Positions 52,607 through 60,286 of a stretch of DNA of 64,000 nucleotides are shown in pieces. Source of the stretch: Mucilaginibacter sp. MD40 (lineage in GTDB: Bacteria; Bacteroidota; Bacteroidia; Sphingobacteriales; Sphingobacteriaceae). The notes below the pieces were generated by a model. That model made no database searches and was not told where the DNA came from. It was given only the letters and a program-made list of their open reading frames with translations. The stretch is taken from NCBI RefSeq assembly GCF_002288635.1, contig NZ_NRSW01000001.1:2108152-2172151 (forward strand), given 5' to 3'. How positions within the stretch are numbered: the stretch's first letter is position 1; every line of letters begins with the position of its first letter. A program made the position numbers and the translations under genes.

Positions 52607-53914
52607 ATGAAGAACGCATTTGAAATACAGGGCGGTAAGAAGCTTAAGGGCGAAATTATTCCCCAGGGAGCTAAAAACGAAGCCTTACAAATCATATCTG
52701 CCGTATTATTAACCGGCGAAAAAATGACCATCAGCAACATCCCTGACATACAGGATGTGAATAAACTGATAGAGCTTTTAGGCGACATGGGTGTTGAGGT
52801 GAACCGCATTTCGCGCGATACTGCCACCTTTGAAGCAAAGGAAATTGACCAGGACTTTTTTAACTCTGAAGCCTTTAAAACCAAAGGTGGCGGCCTCCGA
52901 GGATCCATCATGATCCTTGGCCCGCTGTTGGCGCGTTTCGGCAGTGCATCTATCCCAAAACCGGGGGGCGATAAAATTGGCCGCCGCAGGTTAGATACCC
53001 ACTTCCTGGGTTTTGAGAAACTGGGCGCCCGCTTTGATTTTAATCCCGAGAACGGTTTTTACAACGTAGATGCTTCAAACCTGCAGGGTACTTACATCTT
53101 GTTAGATGAGGCATCTGTTACCGGTACGGCTAACATTGTAATGGCTGCTGTACTGGCCAAGGGTACTACTACCATCTATAATGCCGCCTGCGAACCGTAC
53201 CTGCAGCAGTTATGTAAAATGCTTAACCGCATGGGCGCAAAAATTAGCGGTATCGGCTCAAACCTGTTAACCATAGAGGGGGTAACCGAATTACATGGTA
53301 CCGAACACCGTATGCTACCGGATATGATCGAGATTGGTTCTTTCATCGGTTTGGCCGCTATGACGGGTTCAGAGATCACCATTAAAGATGTACACTATGA
53401 CGAATTAGGTATGATACCTGACGTTTTCAAACGCCTGGGTATTCAACTGGAGCGCCGTGGCGACGATATCTACATCCCATCGCAAGACCATTACGAGATA
53501 GATACCTTTATTGATGGCTCGCTGCTTACCGTGGCCGATGCGCCATGGCCTGGCTTTACGCCGGATTTGTTAAGTATCGTATTAGTAGTCGCTACGCAAG
53601 CAAAAGGTTCCGTATTGATTCATCAGAAAATGTTTGAAAGCCGCTTATTTTTTGTGGACAAGCTGCTGGATATGGGAGCGAACATTATCCTTTGCGATCC
53701 GCACCGTGCTACCGTTATTGGTTTGGATAAGCAAATTCAATTGCGTGGTATTTCCATGACCTCGCCGGATATCCGTGCAGGTGTATCGTTATTGATCGCC
53801 GCGCTATCGGCACAAGGGCAGTCGACCATCTACAATATCGAACAAATTGAACGCGGCTACCAGAATATCGACGAGCGCCTGCGTGCGCTCGGCGCGGATA
53901 TTAAACGCGTTTAA
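52607..53914 (+). CDS. murA: UDP-N-acetylglucosamine 1-carboxyvinyltransferase with Asp in place of active-site Cys
   Basis: First step of peptidoglycan synthesis: enolpyruvyl transfer from PEP to UDP-GlcNAc. 435 residues with the usual inside-out barrel repeats; the N-terminal KLKGEIIPQGAKNEALQI has the catalytic Lys and Asn. The flexible loop, GGCxIG in most bacteria, reads PGGDKIGRRRLDTH here: residue 122 (GAT at 52970-52972) is Asp where E. coli has Cys115. This same change is known in Mycobacterium and Chlamydia and makes the enzyme insensitive to fosfomycin. Confidence 0.96.
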   Translation: MKNAFEIQGGKKLKGEIIPQGAKNEALQIISAVLLTGEKMTISNIPDIQDVNKLIELLGDMGVEVNRISRDTATFEAKEIDQDFFNSEAFKTKGGGLRGSIMILGPLLARFGSASIPKPGGDKIGRRRLDTHFLGFEKLGARFDFNPENGFYNVDASNLQGTYILLDEASVTGTANIVMAAVLAKGTTTIYNAACEPYLQQLCKMLNRMGAKISGIGSNLLTIEGVTELHGTEHRMLPDMIEIGSFIGLAAMTGSEITIKDVHYDELGMIPDVFKRLGIQLERRGDDIYIPSQDHYEIDTFIDGSLLTVADAPWPGFTPDLLSIVLVVATQAKGSVLIHQKMFESRLFFVDKLLDMGANIILCDPHRATVIGLDKQIQLRGISMTSPDIRAGVSLLIAALSAQGQSTIYNIEQIERGYQNIDERLRALGADIKRV

Positions 53915-53930
53915 ATTGAGCTTAAAGCTA

Positions 53931-54033
53931 AAAGGCGAAAGGTTAAAGGTTTCTTTAATTTTTCGCCTTTTGATTTTCATAATTCCCGCAGAATTGATCC
54001 AGAATCTTTTACCTTTTACCTTTCGCCTTTCAC
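53931..54033. repeat. Intergenic repeat family G
   Basis: Arms AAAGGCGAAAGGTTAAAGG (53931-53949) and CCTTTTACCTTTCGCCTTT (54012-54030). It starts 17 bases past the murA stop. The simple AGTCAAAAGTTTAAAGT words at 59053-59086 may be a degenerate relative. Confidence 0.7.
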
Positions 54034-54082
54034 CGTTAACAGCTTTTTACTACATTTATAGCTTCCAGTACAACTAACTGAG

Positions 54083-55639
54083 ATGTCTTACAAAAACCGG
54101 AAATCCTCGTACTTCCCGTTTATCCTCATATTTGTAGCCCTTAAGGTTACCCTTAACCTCTTTGCCATAAAAAATTTCGGCTTTCACCGTGATGAATTGC
54201 TGCATCTCGTGCTGGGCGATCACCTGGACTGGGGTTATAAAGAAGTACCGCCATTTATTGCCTTATTGGCTAAAATTACGCTAAGTGTGTTCGGCGACTC
54301 TGTATTTGCGGCCCGCATCTTCTCAACGCTTGCCAGCGGATTGATCATCTGGCTAACCGGGTTAATTACGGTTGAGCTTGGCGGTAAGCGTTTTGCCATT
54401 ACCGTGGCATGTTTGGCGCTTATTTTTTCTCCCGCGTTTGCTGCCAGCGGTTATTTATTCCAGCCTGTTGTTTTCGATCAGCTTTGGTGGGTGCTTACCG
54501 TTTGGCTTTTCTGCAAATACCTCAACACTGCCGATGTGCGCTACCTCTACTGGCTCGGCGCTGCCGTAGGCTTGGGTATGCTTACTAAATATACCATGGC
54601 TTTCTTTACCGGTTCGCTTATTATAGGTGTGCTCATTAGCCGGGAGCGGAAGCTGCTTTTTAACCGCCATGTATTGTACGCGGCATTGGTCGCCATAGTG
54701 ATATTTTTACCGAACATAATATGGCAGTTCGTGCATCATTTGCCGGTAATTACGCACATGAAAGAGCTACGCGAAACCCAATTGGACTATGTACATCCGC
54801 TTGATTTTATTGAGCAACAGTTACTGGTAAATGGCACCGCATTATTTGTGTGGCTAAGTGGTTTTATCGCATTGTTTGTATCGTTCAGGTTGCGCAGGTT
54901 CAGGTTTATGGCGATAGCCTATATCCTTATTTTCTTGTTTTTGCTGGAAATGAACGGTAAAAGCTATTACATATTTGGTGCCTACCCGATGCTTTTTGCC
55001 ACAGGAGGTTTCGCGTTAGAGCGTGTTTTAAAGCGAAAAGCCTACCTGTTAAGGAGCCTGGCGCTGGTTATTGTAGTTATCCCTAACATACTGTTGCTGC
55101 CTTTGGTATTACCCATACTATCATTACAGGATACGGTTAGTTTTATCAAACGTAAAACAGAGCGTCTTCCTTTCCTTAAATTTATTGTTACCTGGGAAGA
55201 TCAGAAACAACACCCCCTAACACAGGATTATGCCGATATGCTGGGTTGGGATGAGATGGCCAGGAAAGCCGCTGATGCTTATCACAACCTAACTCCCGAG
55301 CAGCAAAAGAACACACAATTATTTGCTGATAATTATGGCGAAGCTGGAGCCCTGCATCATTACCGGAAAATTTATGGCCTGCCGGATGTAGCTTCCCTCA
55401 ACAGCAGTTTTCAATTATGGGCACCGGATAACCTTAATGCTAAATACATTATTTACGTTGACGATGATGATAATGTGGAGCGCCGCTTAAGTCCGTTGGT
55501 TGGCAGCTATAAATTGGTTGGGCAGGTGCAAACACCACTTGCCCGCGAACATGGTGTAAGGATCTATCTTATTACTGCCCCCTCGACAAAATTGAACGAG
55601 ATCTATCGTGCCGAACTGGCCAAAAAACGCCTGCAATAA
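54083..55639 (+). CDS. GT39-type (ArnT/PMT-like) glycosyltransferase
   Basis: Integral membrane enzyme of 518 residues, with about 10-11 hydrophobic segments in the first 360 and a soluble C-terminal part. The acidic NFGFHRDELLHLVLGDHLDWGY near residue 35 is the catalytic loop of ArnT/PMT-like enzymes (the DE-pair that takes part in sugar transfer from a polyprenyl phosphate donor). Sugar and acceptor cannot be named. The C-terminal part (DYADMLGWDEMARKAADAYH, then NYGEAGALHHYRKIYGLPDV) is typical of a Bacteroidota subgroup. Confidence 0.88.
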   Translation: MSYKNRKSSYFPFILIFVALKVTLNLFAIKNFGFHRDELLHLVLGDHLDWGYKEVPPFIALLAKITLSVFGDSVFAARIFSTLASGLIIWLTGLITVELGGKRFAITVACLALIFSPAFAASGYLFQPVVFDQLWWVLTVWLFCKYLNTADVRYLYWLGAAVGLGMLTKYTMAFFTGSLIIGVLISRERKLLFNRHVLYAALVAIVIFLPNIIWQFVHHLPVITHMKELRETQLDYVHPLDFIEQQLLVNGTALFVWLSGFIALFVSFRLRRFRFMAIAYILIFLFLLEMNGKSYYIFGAYPMLFATGGFALERVLKRKAYLLRSLALVIVVIPNILLLPLVLPILSLQDTVSFIKRKTERLPFLKFIVTWEDQKQHPLTQDYADMLGWDEMARKAADAYHNLTPEQQKNTQLFADNYGEAGALHHYRKIYGLPDVASLNSSFQLWAPDNLNAKYIIYVDDDDNVERRLSPLVGSYKLVGQVQTPLAREHGVRIYLITAPSTKLNEIYRAELAKKRLQ

Positions 55640-55672
55640 AAAAGGGATGTGCTGTAAGCCATCCCTTTTTTA
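55638..55672. terminator. Two-way terminator
   Basis: Stem AAAAGGGAT / ATCCCTTTT between the convergent glycosyltransferase and YbjQ genes, with A and T runs on either side. Confidence 0.85.
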
Positions 55673-55689
55673 TTATTTGGTTAGCGGTT

Positions 55690-56022
55690 TTATTCGCTTT
55701 TTTCAACCACTACAGCTGTGCCATAGGCCAATACCTCGGTAATGCCCTGCATTACCTCGTTGGCATCATAACGCATGTTGATGATGGCGTTAGCGCCAAG
55801 TGCCTGCGCATGCTGTATCAACAGGTGGTAAGCCTCTTCGCGGGCGTTCTCGCATAGCTCCACGTAAACAGAAAGCCTGCCGCCAAATAAGGATTGTATA
55901 CCGCCGGCAAAGTTACCTACAACACTGCGGCTGCGTACGGTAATGCCACGTACAACGCCAAGGTGTTTAACAACTTTGTAGCCTTCCAAACCGGTGCTGG
56001 TAGTAATAAGTGAGGTGTCCAT
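55690..56022 (-). CDS. YbjQ/UPF0145 (heavy-metal-binding fold) protein
   Basis: 110 residues, matching YbjQ: TTSTGLEGYKVVKHLGVVRGI, RSVVGNFAGGIQSLFGG, and GANAIINMRYDANEV. The proteins form pentamers, and the claim that they bind heavy metal is based on the fold only. The rest of the operon is the alpha/beta hydrolase gene 24 bases upstream. Confidence 0.92.
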   Translation of the reverse strand: MDTSLITTSTGLEGYKVVKHLGVVRGITVRSRSVVGNFAGGIQSLFGGRLSVYVELCENAREEAYHLLIQHAQALGANAIINMRYDANEVMQGITEVLAYGTAVVVEKSE

Positions 56023-56046
56023 TTTATTGTTTTTAGTGTTTAGATG

Positions 56047-56967
56047 TTATTTTTTCAGAAATGTTACCAGCGCGGGGTTTACCACATCAGGCTGCTCCAG
56101 GTGTGGTAGATGGGCCGCGTCATCAACCGGCAAAAATTCTGTTTTTAAAACTTGTTGTATATCCTTACTATAGGTAAAAGATACGGTTTTGTCGTCTTTC
56201 CCCCATATTAATAACACCTGTTTATGGGCATTGTTGAGTGCCGTGTAAATTTTGTTATTGTCGCTGCCATAATCATAGCGTGTAGAAACAAGCGCGTGCC
56301 TGAAACCTTTGTATTCCATTTGCGGGCGGTATTGCTCTACCCAGTTAGGGTGTTTATCCGGATACTTAAAATCTTCCATCTGGCTCAGTGCCCTTTTTTC
56401 AGGGTCCAGTGCCTCTAAAAAATTTTCTGCCAGTTCCGGTGTCGAGGGATGGTCAAAATTGTAAGCCGGGTCAATTAATACCACTTTATTTACCTTTTCC
56501 GGATAGGCAGCAGTGTAATCAGCCGCCATCAGTCCGCCAAAAGAAACACCGGCAATATTAAAAGGTTGCTTTAGGTGCAGCTGGTCTATCAGTTCATTTA
56601 ACTGTTCAAAATAAAGCTGTTTATTATAAGTAACGTTTGGCCTGTCAGAAAAGCCCCTGCCATACATATCATAGCGCAATACCCTAAAGCCATGAGAAGT
56701 AAGGTACTCATAGGTGCCGTTCCAGATATAATAAGGTACGCTAAAGCCATTGAGTAGTACTACCACCTTGCCGCTGTCGGGGCCATCCAGTTCGTAATGG
56801 GTAAAGCCTTTTTCCAGTTCGGCATAACTTCCGTTGGTGTTTTTGCGAAGCTCGTAGGTAAGCTCCTTTTTTTCGATGTTTTTAAAGTAATAAATGATCC
56901 ATATGGCCGCGCCACCAAATACAATAACAATGAGTATGAATACCAGCAGTTTTCTAAGAAATTTCAT
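56047..56967 (-). CDS. Alpha/beta hydrolase, membrane-anchored
   Basis: 306 residues from the ATG at 56967: one N-terminal membrane anchor (KLLVFILIVIVFGGAAIWIIYY cut short of 20 in the core) and then an alpha/beta-hydrolase domain. Nucleophile Ser in the elbow AGVSFGGLMAA, Asp in LLIWGKDDKTVSF, His in DDAAHLPHLEQPD. The oxyanion region is VLLNGFSVPYYIW and the cap is small. The frame continues open upstream to 57186 over the start of the next gene on the other strand, but that part has no family match. Substrate unknown. Confidence 0.88.
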   Translation of the reverse strand: MKFLRKLLVFILIVIVFGGAAIWIIYYFKNIEKKELTYELRKNTNGSYAELEKGFTHYELDGPDSGKVVVLLNGFSVPYYIWNGTYEYLTSHGFRVLRYDMYGRGFSDRPNVTYNKQLYFEQLNELIDQLHLKQPFNIAGVSFGGLMAADYTAAYPEKVNKVVLIDPAYNFDHPSTPELAENFLEALDPEKRALSQMEDFKYPDKHPNWVEQYRPQMEYKGFRHALVSTRYDYGSDNNKIYTALNNAHKQVLLIWGKDDKTVSFTYSKDIQQVLKTEFLPVDDAAHLPHLEQPDVVNPALVTFLKK

Positions 56968-57041
56968 TCTGTACAGGTTTATAAAATTGTTAATAAAAGT
57001 AATCCATTTATTTAATTTTGACGCGTTTATCATTACAACGT

Positions 57042-57824
57042 ATGCGGGTAACCATCGTAGGGTCGGGCAACGTAGCCACACATATTTCAGCAGCTTTAAA
57101 AAATGCCGGTCATCGTATTGTGCAGGTTTACAGCCGTAACTTGCAACATGCGGCGTTACTGGCGTACCATGTAGGTGCCGGGGCAACCGACGATGTTAAT
57201 ACCCTAACCATCAATACCGACCTGTTTATTATATCTGTAAAGGACGATGCCGTTTTACCGATGGTAGCGCAATTGGCCAAATACGGCAAACTAATCGCCC
57301 ATACTTCGGGTGCTGTAGAACTTTTACCGATGCTGGAGTTTACGCAGCAAGCAGGTGTTTTTTATCCCCTGCAAACCTTCAGTAAAACCAGGGAACTCAA
57401 TTTTAGAGAGGTGCCCATGTGTATTGAGGGAGCCAGTGAATCTATTACAAAAACTCTTGAGGACCTCGCACGTGATATCAGCAATAAATTGTATCGTGTT
57501 TCATCGCCACAGCGTAAGGTGCTGCACCTTGCAGCCGTTTTTGCCTGCAATTTTACCAACCATCTTTACGGAATAGGAGAGGCCCTGTTGAAAGACAGCG
57601 GTATGAGTTTTGATATGCTTAGGCCTTTAATAGCCGAGACCGCCGATAAGATAAAAGAACGTTCGCCGTTTACCGTGCAAACCGGCCCTGCCGTTAGAAA
57701 TGATGAAACTACCATGGCTGCGCATTTGCAATTGCTTGAAAAACAGCCGCGTTTGCAGGAAATATATGAGGTGCTAAGTCAGGATATTATCAAAAACCAC
57801 AACGGGGTTAACGGGGATGGGTAA
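57042..57824 (+). CDS. Rossmann-fold and DUF2520 protein
   Basis: 260 residues: an N-terminal Rossmann domain (VTIVGSGNVATHISAALKNAG, F420/NADP oxidoreductase-like) and a C-terminal helical DUF2520 domain (ACNFTNHLYGIGEALLKDSG). The fold resembles pyrroline-5-carboxylate reductase and ketopantoate reductase; a dehydrogenase acting on a small acid is likely but unproved. The ATG at 57042 is preferred to a TTG at 57018. It starts a run of five genes on the plus strand that ends with maf. Confidence 0.9.
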   Translation: MRVTIVGSGNVATHISAALKNAGHRIVQVYSRNLQHAALLAYHVGAGATDDVNTLTINTDLFIISVKDDAVLPMVAQLAKYGKLIAHTSGAVELLPMLEFTQQAGVFYPLQTFSKTRELNFREVPMCIEGASESITKTLEDLARDISNKLYRVSSPQRKVLHLAAVFACNFTNHLYGIGEALLKDSGMSFDMLRPLIAETADKIKERSPFTVQTGPAVRNDETTMAAHLQLLEKQPRLQEIYEVLSQDIIKNHNGVNGDG

Positions 57825-57844
57825 TTTTGTTACTTTTGCCAATA

Positions 57845-58177
57845 ATGAATATTTTTAAAGTAAAGATAAACTTTGAGGAAGCCGACCACGAAAGCGTAGA
57901 ACTGCCGATAGCGGAGGGGGAATCTGTGTTGGACGTTTGCCTTGAGAACGGTATAGAACTACAGCATAATTGCGGCGGCGTTTGCGGCTGCAGCACCTGC
58001 CATATCTACGTAAATAAAGGGATGGATAACCTGCAGGAAATATCTGATAAGGAAGAAGACTTTATTGACCGTGCCGTTAACCCGCGCATTAATTCGCGTT
58101 TGGGCTGCCAGTGTGTGGTGATAGATGGTGACATTGAGGTTACCCTGCCTGATCAATCAGGCTTTATGGGCCATTAA
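57845..58177 (+). CDS. fdx: 2Fe-2S ferredoxin, adrenodoxin/Isc type
   Basis: 110 residues with four Cys in the adrenodoxin pattern C-x5-C-x2-C...C: HNCGGVCGCSTC, then LGCQC. The N-terminal IFKVKINFEEADHESVELP and acidic patch before the last Cys are typical of the ferredoxin that donates electrons in Fe-S cluster assembly. An extra pair of Cys (GCS, CQC) lies next to the ligands. The iscX gene follows after 23 bases. Confidence 0.93.
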   Translation: MNIFKVKINFEEADHESVELPIAEGESVLDVCLENGIELQHNCGGVCGCSTCHIYVNKGMDNLQEISDKEEDFIDRAVNPRINSRLGCQCVVIDGDIEVTLPDQSGFMGH

Positions 58178-58200
58178 CAGATTATAATCAAGAAAAATAA

Positions 58201-58443
58201 ATGAGTACAGATAAATTCGCACTGCCGATTCACTGGAACGACTACGAAGACATTGCCATGGGCCTTTATGAAAAATTTGGCGATGAATTTGGCGAATCAA
58301 AAATATACCGCATCCGCTTTACCGACCTGCTGGAGTGGGTGTTGAGCCTGCCAAACTTTGTGGGCACCCGCGAAGAATCAAACGAAGGCCACCTGGAGCA
58401 GATCCAAAGCGCCTGGGTTTACGAATGGCGCGATAATCAATAG
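58201..58443 (+). CDS. iscX: Fe-S assembly protein IscX
   Basis: An 80-residue acidic protein. HWNDYEDIAMGLYEKFGDEF and IRFTDLLEWVLSLPNF and the final IQSAWVYEWRDN are the IscX pattern. In E. coli it binds IscS and iron and controls Fe-S cluster formation, and is the last gene of the isc operon next to fdx. Here it has kept only the ferredoxin as neighbour, not iscS, iscU or iscA. Confidence 0.93.
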   Translation: MSTDKFALPIHWNDYEDIAMGLYEKFGDEFGESKIYRIRFTDLLEWVLSLPNFVGTREESNEGHLEQIQSAWVYEWRDNQ

Positions 58444-58522
58444 TGTTGCAACGTTGGAAGGTTTTAACGTTGTAATGTTGCGAATCGGTGAAATCAATAC
58501 AAAATCAGTGTAATCCCGAAAA

Positions 58523-59044
58523 ATGGAATCCTTTTTAACCAAGCTTAACGATATTACCACCTTTATTTTTGATGTGGACGGTGTATTGACCGACGGGTCT
58601 GTTTTCGTGACGGAAACCGGTGTGCAAAGCCGCGCCTTTAATATTAAAGATGGTTATGCATTACAATTAGCGGTTAAGAGCGGCTACAATGTAGCAGCCA
58701 TATCGGGCAGCCGGTCAAAAAGCGCTTTATACCGCTTAAACAGCCTGGGCATTAAGGATGTGTATTTGGGTACTCATACCAAGATAGACCGCTTCAAGTT
58801 GTACACCCAGGAAAAAGGCATACATCCGTCAAGGGTACTCTACATGGCCGACGATATCCCTGACCTGGCTACCATGCAACTGGTGGGCTTGCCTGTTTGC
58901 CCTGCCGATGCCGCTGAGGAGATAAAAGCCATATGCAGTTACGTGTCACCAATATCAGGTGGTAAAGGCTGTGTACGCGAGGTGATAGAAAAGGTAATGA
59001 AGGTACAGGGCACCTGGATGAATGAAAAGGCGTATAGCTGGTAG
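58523..59044 (+). CDS. kdsC: 3-deoxy-D-manno-octulosonate 8-phosphate phosphatase
   Basis: Makes Kdo from Kdo 8-phosphate for lipid A core synthesis. HAD fold of 173 residues without a cap domain: nucleophile and acid Asp in FDVDGVLTDG (D18 and D20), Ser or Thr in SGSRSK, Lys in THTKIDRFK, Asp in YMADDIPDL. The length and the missing cap are typical of the tetrameric KdsC group. It shows that the cell makes Kdo-containing LPS. Confidence 0.93.
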   Translation: MESFLTKLNDITTFIFDVDGVLTDGSVFVTETGVQSRAFNIKDGYALQLAVKSGYNVAAISGSRSKSALYRLNSLGIKDVYLGTHTKIDRFKLYTQEKGIHPSRVLYMADDIPDLATMQLVGLPVCPADAAEEIKAICSYVSPISGGKGCVREVIEKVMKVQGTWMNEKAYSW

Positions 59045-59086
59045 GCTGCGCTAAGTCAAAAGTTTAAAGTAAAAAGTCAAAAGTCA

Positions 59087-59153
59087 GTTCATAGTTCATG
59101 GTTGATAGTTCATAGAAGCTGCCATGAACCATGATCGATTAACTATGAACAAT
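59087..59153. repeat. Intergenic repeat family F, copy 3
   Basis: Arms GTTCATAGTTCATGGTTGAT (59087-59106 and on) and CATGAACCATGATCGATTAA (59123-59142 and on). It fills the gap between kdsC and maf, after a run of AGTCAAAAGT words (59053-59086). Confidence 0.78.
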
Positions 59154-59158
59154 CTCCC

Positions 59159-59722
59159 ATGAATCCAAAGATCATTCTCGCATCTAAATCGCCACGCAGG
59201 CAGGAGCTTTTAAAACTGATGGATATTGATTTCCGGGTGGTTTTAAAAGAGGTGGATGAATCTTACCCTGATGGTTTAACACCTGCTGAGATAGCCGTTT
59301 ACATCGCTTCAAAAAAAGCAGAAGCATTTGATGAGGAGGTGAACGACGAGATTGTTCTGACTGCCGATACCATTGTTGCCATAGATGGCCTTATATTAGG
59401 CAAACCCGAATCGCGCGAACATGCAATTGAAATGCTGCAGCGCTTGTCAGGCAAAGTACATGAAGTGTACACAGGCGTTTGTCTATACCATAAAGGCGAA
59501 TACAATAAATTTTACGACCGCTCAGAGGTATTCTTCCGCCAGCTGACTGACGAAGAGATCATCAGTTATGTTGATGAATACGAACCCTATGACAAAGCCG
59601 GTTCTTACGGCATCCAGCAACGCATAGGTCTCATCGGTATCGAACGTATAAACGGCTCTTATACCAATGTTGTAGGCCTGCCTACCGAGAAGGTTTATCA
59701 GCAATTGAAGAGATTAGTTTAA
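59159..59722 (+). CDS. maf: Maf-type nucleotide pyrophosphatase
   Basis: House-cleaning enzyme that hydrolyses non-canonical or excess nucleoside triphosphates. 187 residues: ILASKSPRRQELLKLM, VLTADTIVAIDG (metal-binding Asp), GKPESREHAIEMLQRLSGK and KAGSYGIQ. The pattern fits the YhdE-like subgroup (dTTP/UTP). The stop is three bases before repeat family B copy 3. Confidence 0.93.
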   Translation: MNPKIILASKSPRRQELLKLMDIDFRVVLKEVDESYPDGLTPAEIAVYIASKKAEAFDEEVNDEIVLTADTIVAIDGLILGKPESREHAIEMLQRLSGKVHEVYTGVCLYHKGEYNKFYDRSEVFFRQLTDEEIISYVDEYEPYDKAGSYGIQQRIGLIGIERINGSYTNVVGLPTEKVYQQLKRLV

Positions 59723-59724
59723 TT

Positions 59725-59807
59725 TGTCATTCTGAGCGGCAGCGAAGAACCTATTATTGAGTTAACTACGTCGTATGATAGATGCTTCACATACGTTCAG
59801 CATGACA
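59725..59807. repeat. Intergenic repeat family B, copy 3
   Basis: TGTCATTCTGAGCGGCAGCG and the inverted partner ending ACGTTCAGCATGACA (59793-59807). It begins three bases past the maf stop. Confidence 0.8.
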
Positions 59808-59827
59808 ATTTTGTAAATAAAAAAGGT

Positions 59828-59920
59828 GTCATTGCGAGCGATAGCGTGGCAATCTCATAGGGACAAGCAATCATAAACTGACTATGAGATTGCCACGTCG
59901 CTGACGCTCTTCGCAATTAC
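59828..59920. repeat. Intergenic repeat family A, copy at echo 1
   Basis: Arms GTCATTGCGAGCGATAGCGT (59828-59847 and on) and CTATGAGATTGCCACGTCGC (59882-59901 and on). It ends 6 bases from the stop codon of the M1 gene echo at 59927-59960. Confidence 0.85.
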
Positions 59921-59926
59921 ATGGTT

Positions 59927-59960
59927 TTATAGCTTTTTAGCGTTGTCCTTCCTGTTCACA
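59927..59960 (-). pseudogene. Echo of the M1 peptidase gene 3' end (ending 1)
   Basis: Minus strand reads V-N-R-K-D-N-A-K-K-L then TAA, against V-N-R-K-N-N-S-K-K-L in the real gene. The 36 aligned bases have 6 mismatches and no gaps, and the mismatches keep the frame and stop. It has no upstream coding part. A family A repeat follows 6 bases past the stop, as in the real gene. Confidence 0.8.
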
Positions 59961-59980
59961 GATAATCAATCGTAAATAGC

Positions 59981-60018
59981 CTATGAGATTGCCACGTCGC
60001 TGACGCTCTCGCAATGAC
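59981..60018. repeat. Intergenic repeat family A, half copy at echo 2
   Basis: The right arm and part of the loop of family A (loop part from about 59968). It ends 6 bases from the stop of echo 2. Confidence 0.8.
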
Positions 60019-60024
60019 ACGATT

Positions 60025-60054
60025 TTATAGCTTTCTATTCACATCCGGTAAAGC
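60025..60054 (-). pseudogene. Echo of the M1 peptidase gene 3' end (ending 2)
   Basis: Minus strand reads A-L-P-D-V-N-R-K-L then TAA. Compared with the gene end (A-L-P-D-V-N-R-K-N-N-S-K-K-L) it lacks exactly five codons in frame. Same spacing to its family A repeat. Confidence 0.75.
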
Positions 60055-60088
60055 ATATCCGGTTCTAATGAAACAACTACAATAATTT

Positions 60089-60169
60089 GTGATTCTGAGC
60101 GATAGCGAAGAATCTATTGGTGAATTATACAAACTTCTAATAGATGCTTCACGTGCATTTAGCATGGCA
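60089..60169. repeat. Intergenic repeat family B, copy 4
   Basis: TGTGATTCTGAGCGATAGCG and the inverted arm ending CATTTAGCATGGCA (60156-60169). It lies between echo 2 and the family A copy next to the real gene, 364 bases from copy 3. Confidence 0.8.
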
Positions 60170-60189
60170 ATTTCGTAAATCAAAAAGGT

Positions 60190-60280
60190 GTCATTGCGAG
60201 CAATAGCGTGGCAATCTCATAGGACAAGCAATCGTAAATTGCTTATGAGATTGCCACGTCGCTGACGCTCTCGCAATGAC
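60190..60280. repeat. Intergenic repeat family A, copy next to the M1 gene
   Basis: Arms GTCATTGCGAGCAATAGCGT (60190-60209 and on) and TTATGAGATTGCCACGTCGC (60243-60262 and on). It ends 6 bases from the M1 gene stop, and may serve as its terminator. Confidence 0.87.
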
Positions 60281-60286
60281 ACGATT

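Noticed and set aside
53931..54033. Family G repeat as a terminator of murA
   Set aside because: The arms are 60 bases apart and not followed by a clean T run; it resembles the other word-like repeats more than a terminator.
56968..57186. N-terminal extension of the alpha/beta hydrolase to 57186
   Set aside because: It would overlap the start of the DUF2520 gene on the other strand, has no family match, and the ATG at 56967 directly gives a membrane anchor.
59725..60280. Regularly spaced repeats that could suggest a CRISPR array
   Set aside because: The units are long inverted repeats with two alternating families and coding echoes, not short direct repeats with unique spacers; no cas genes are near.
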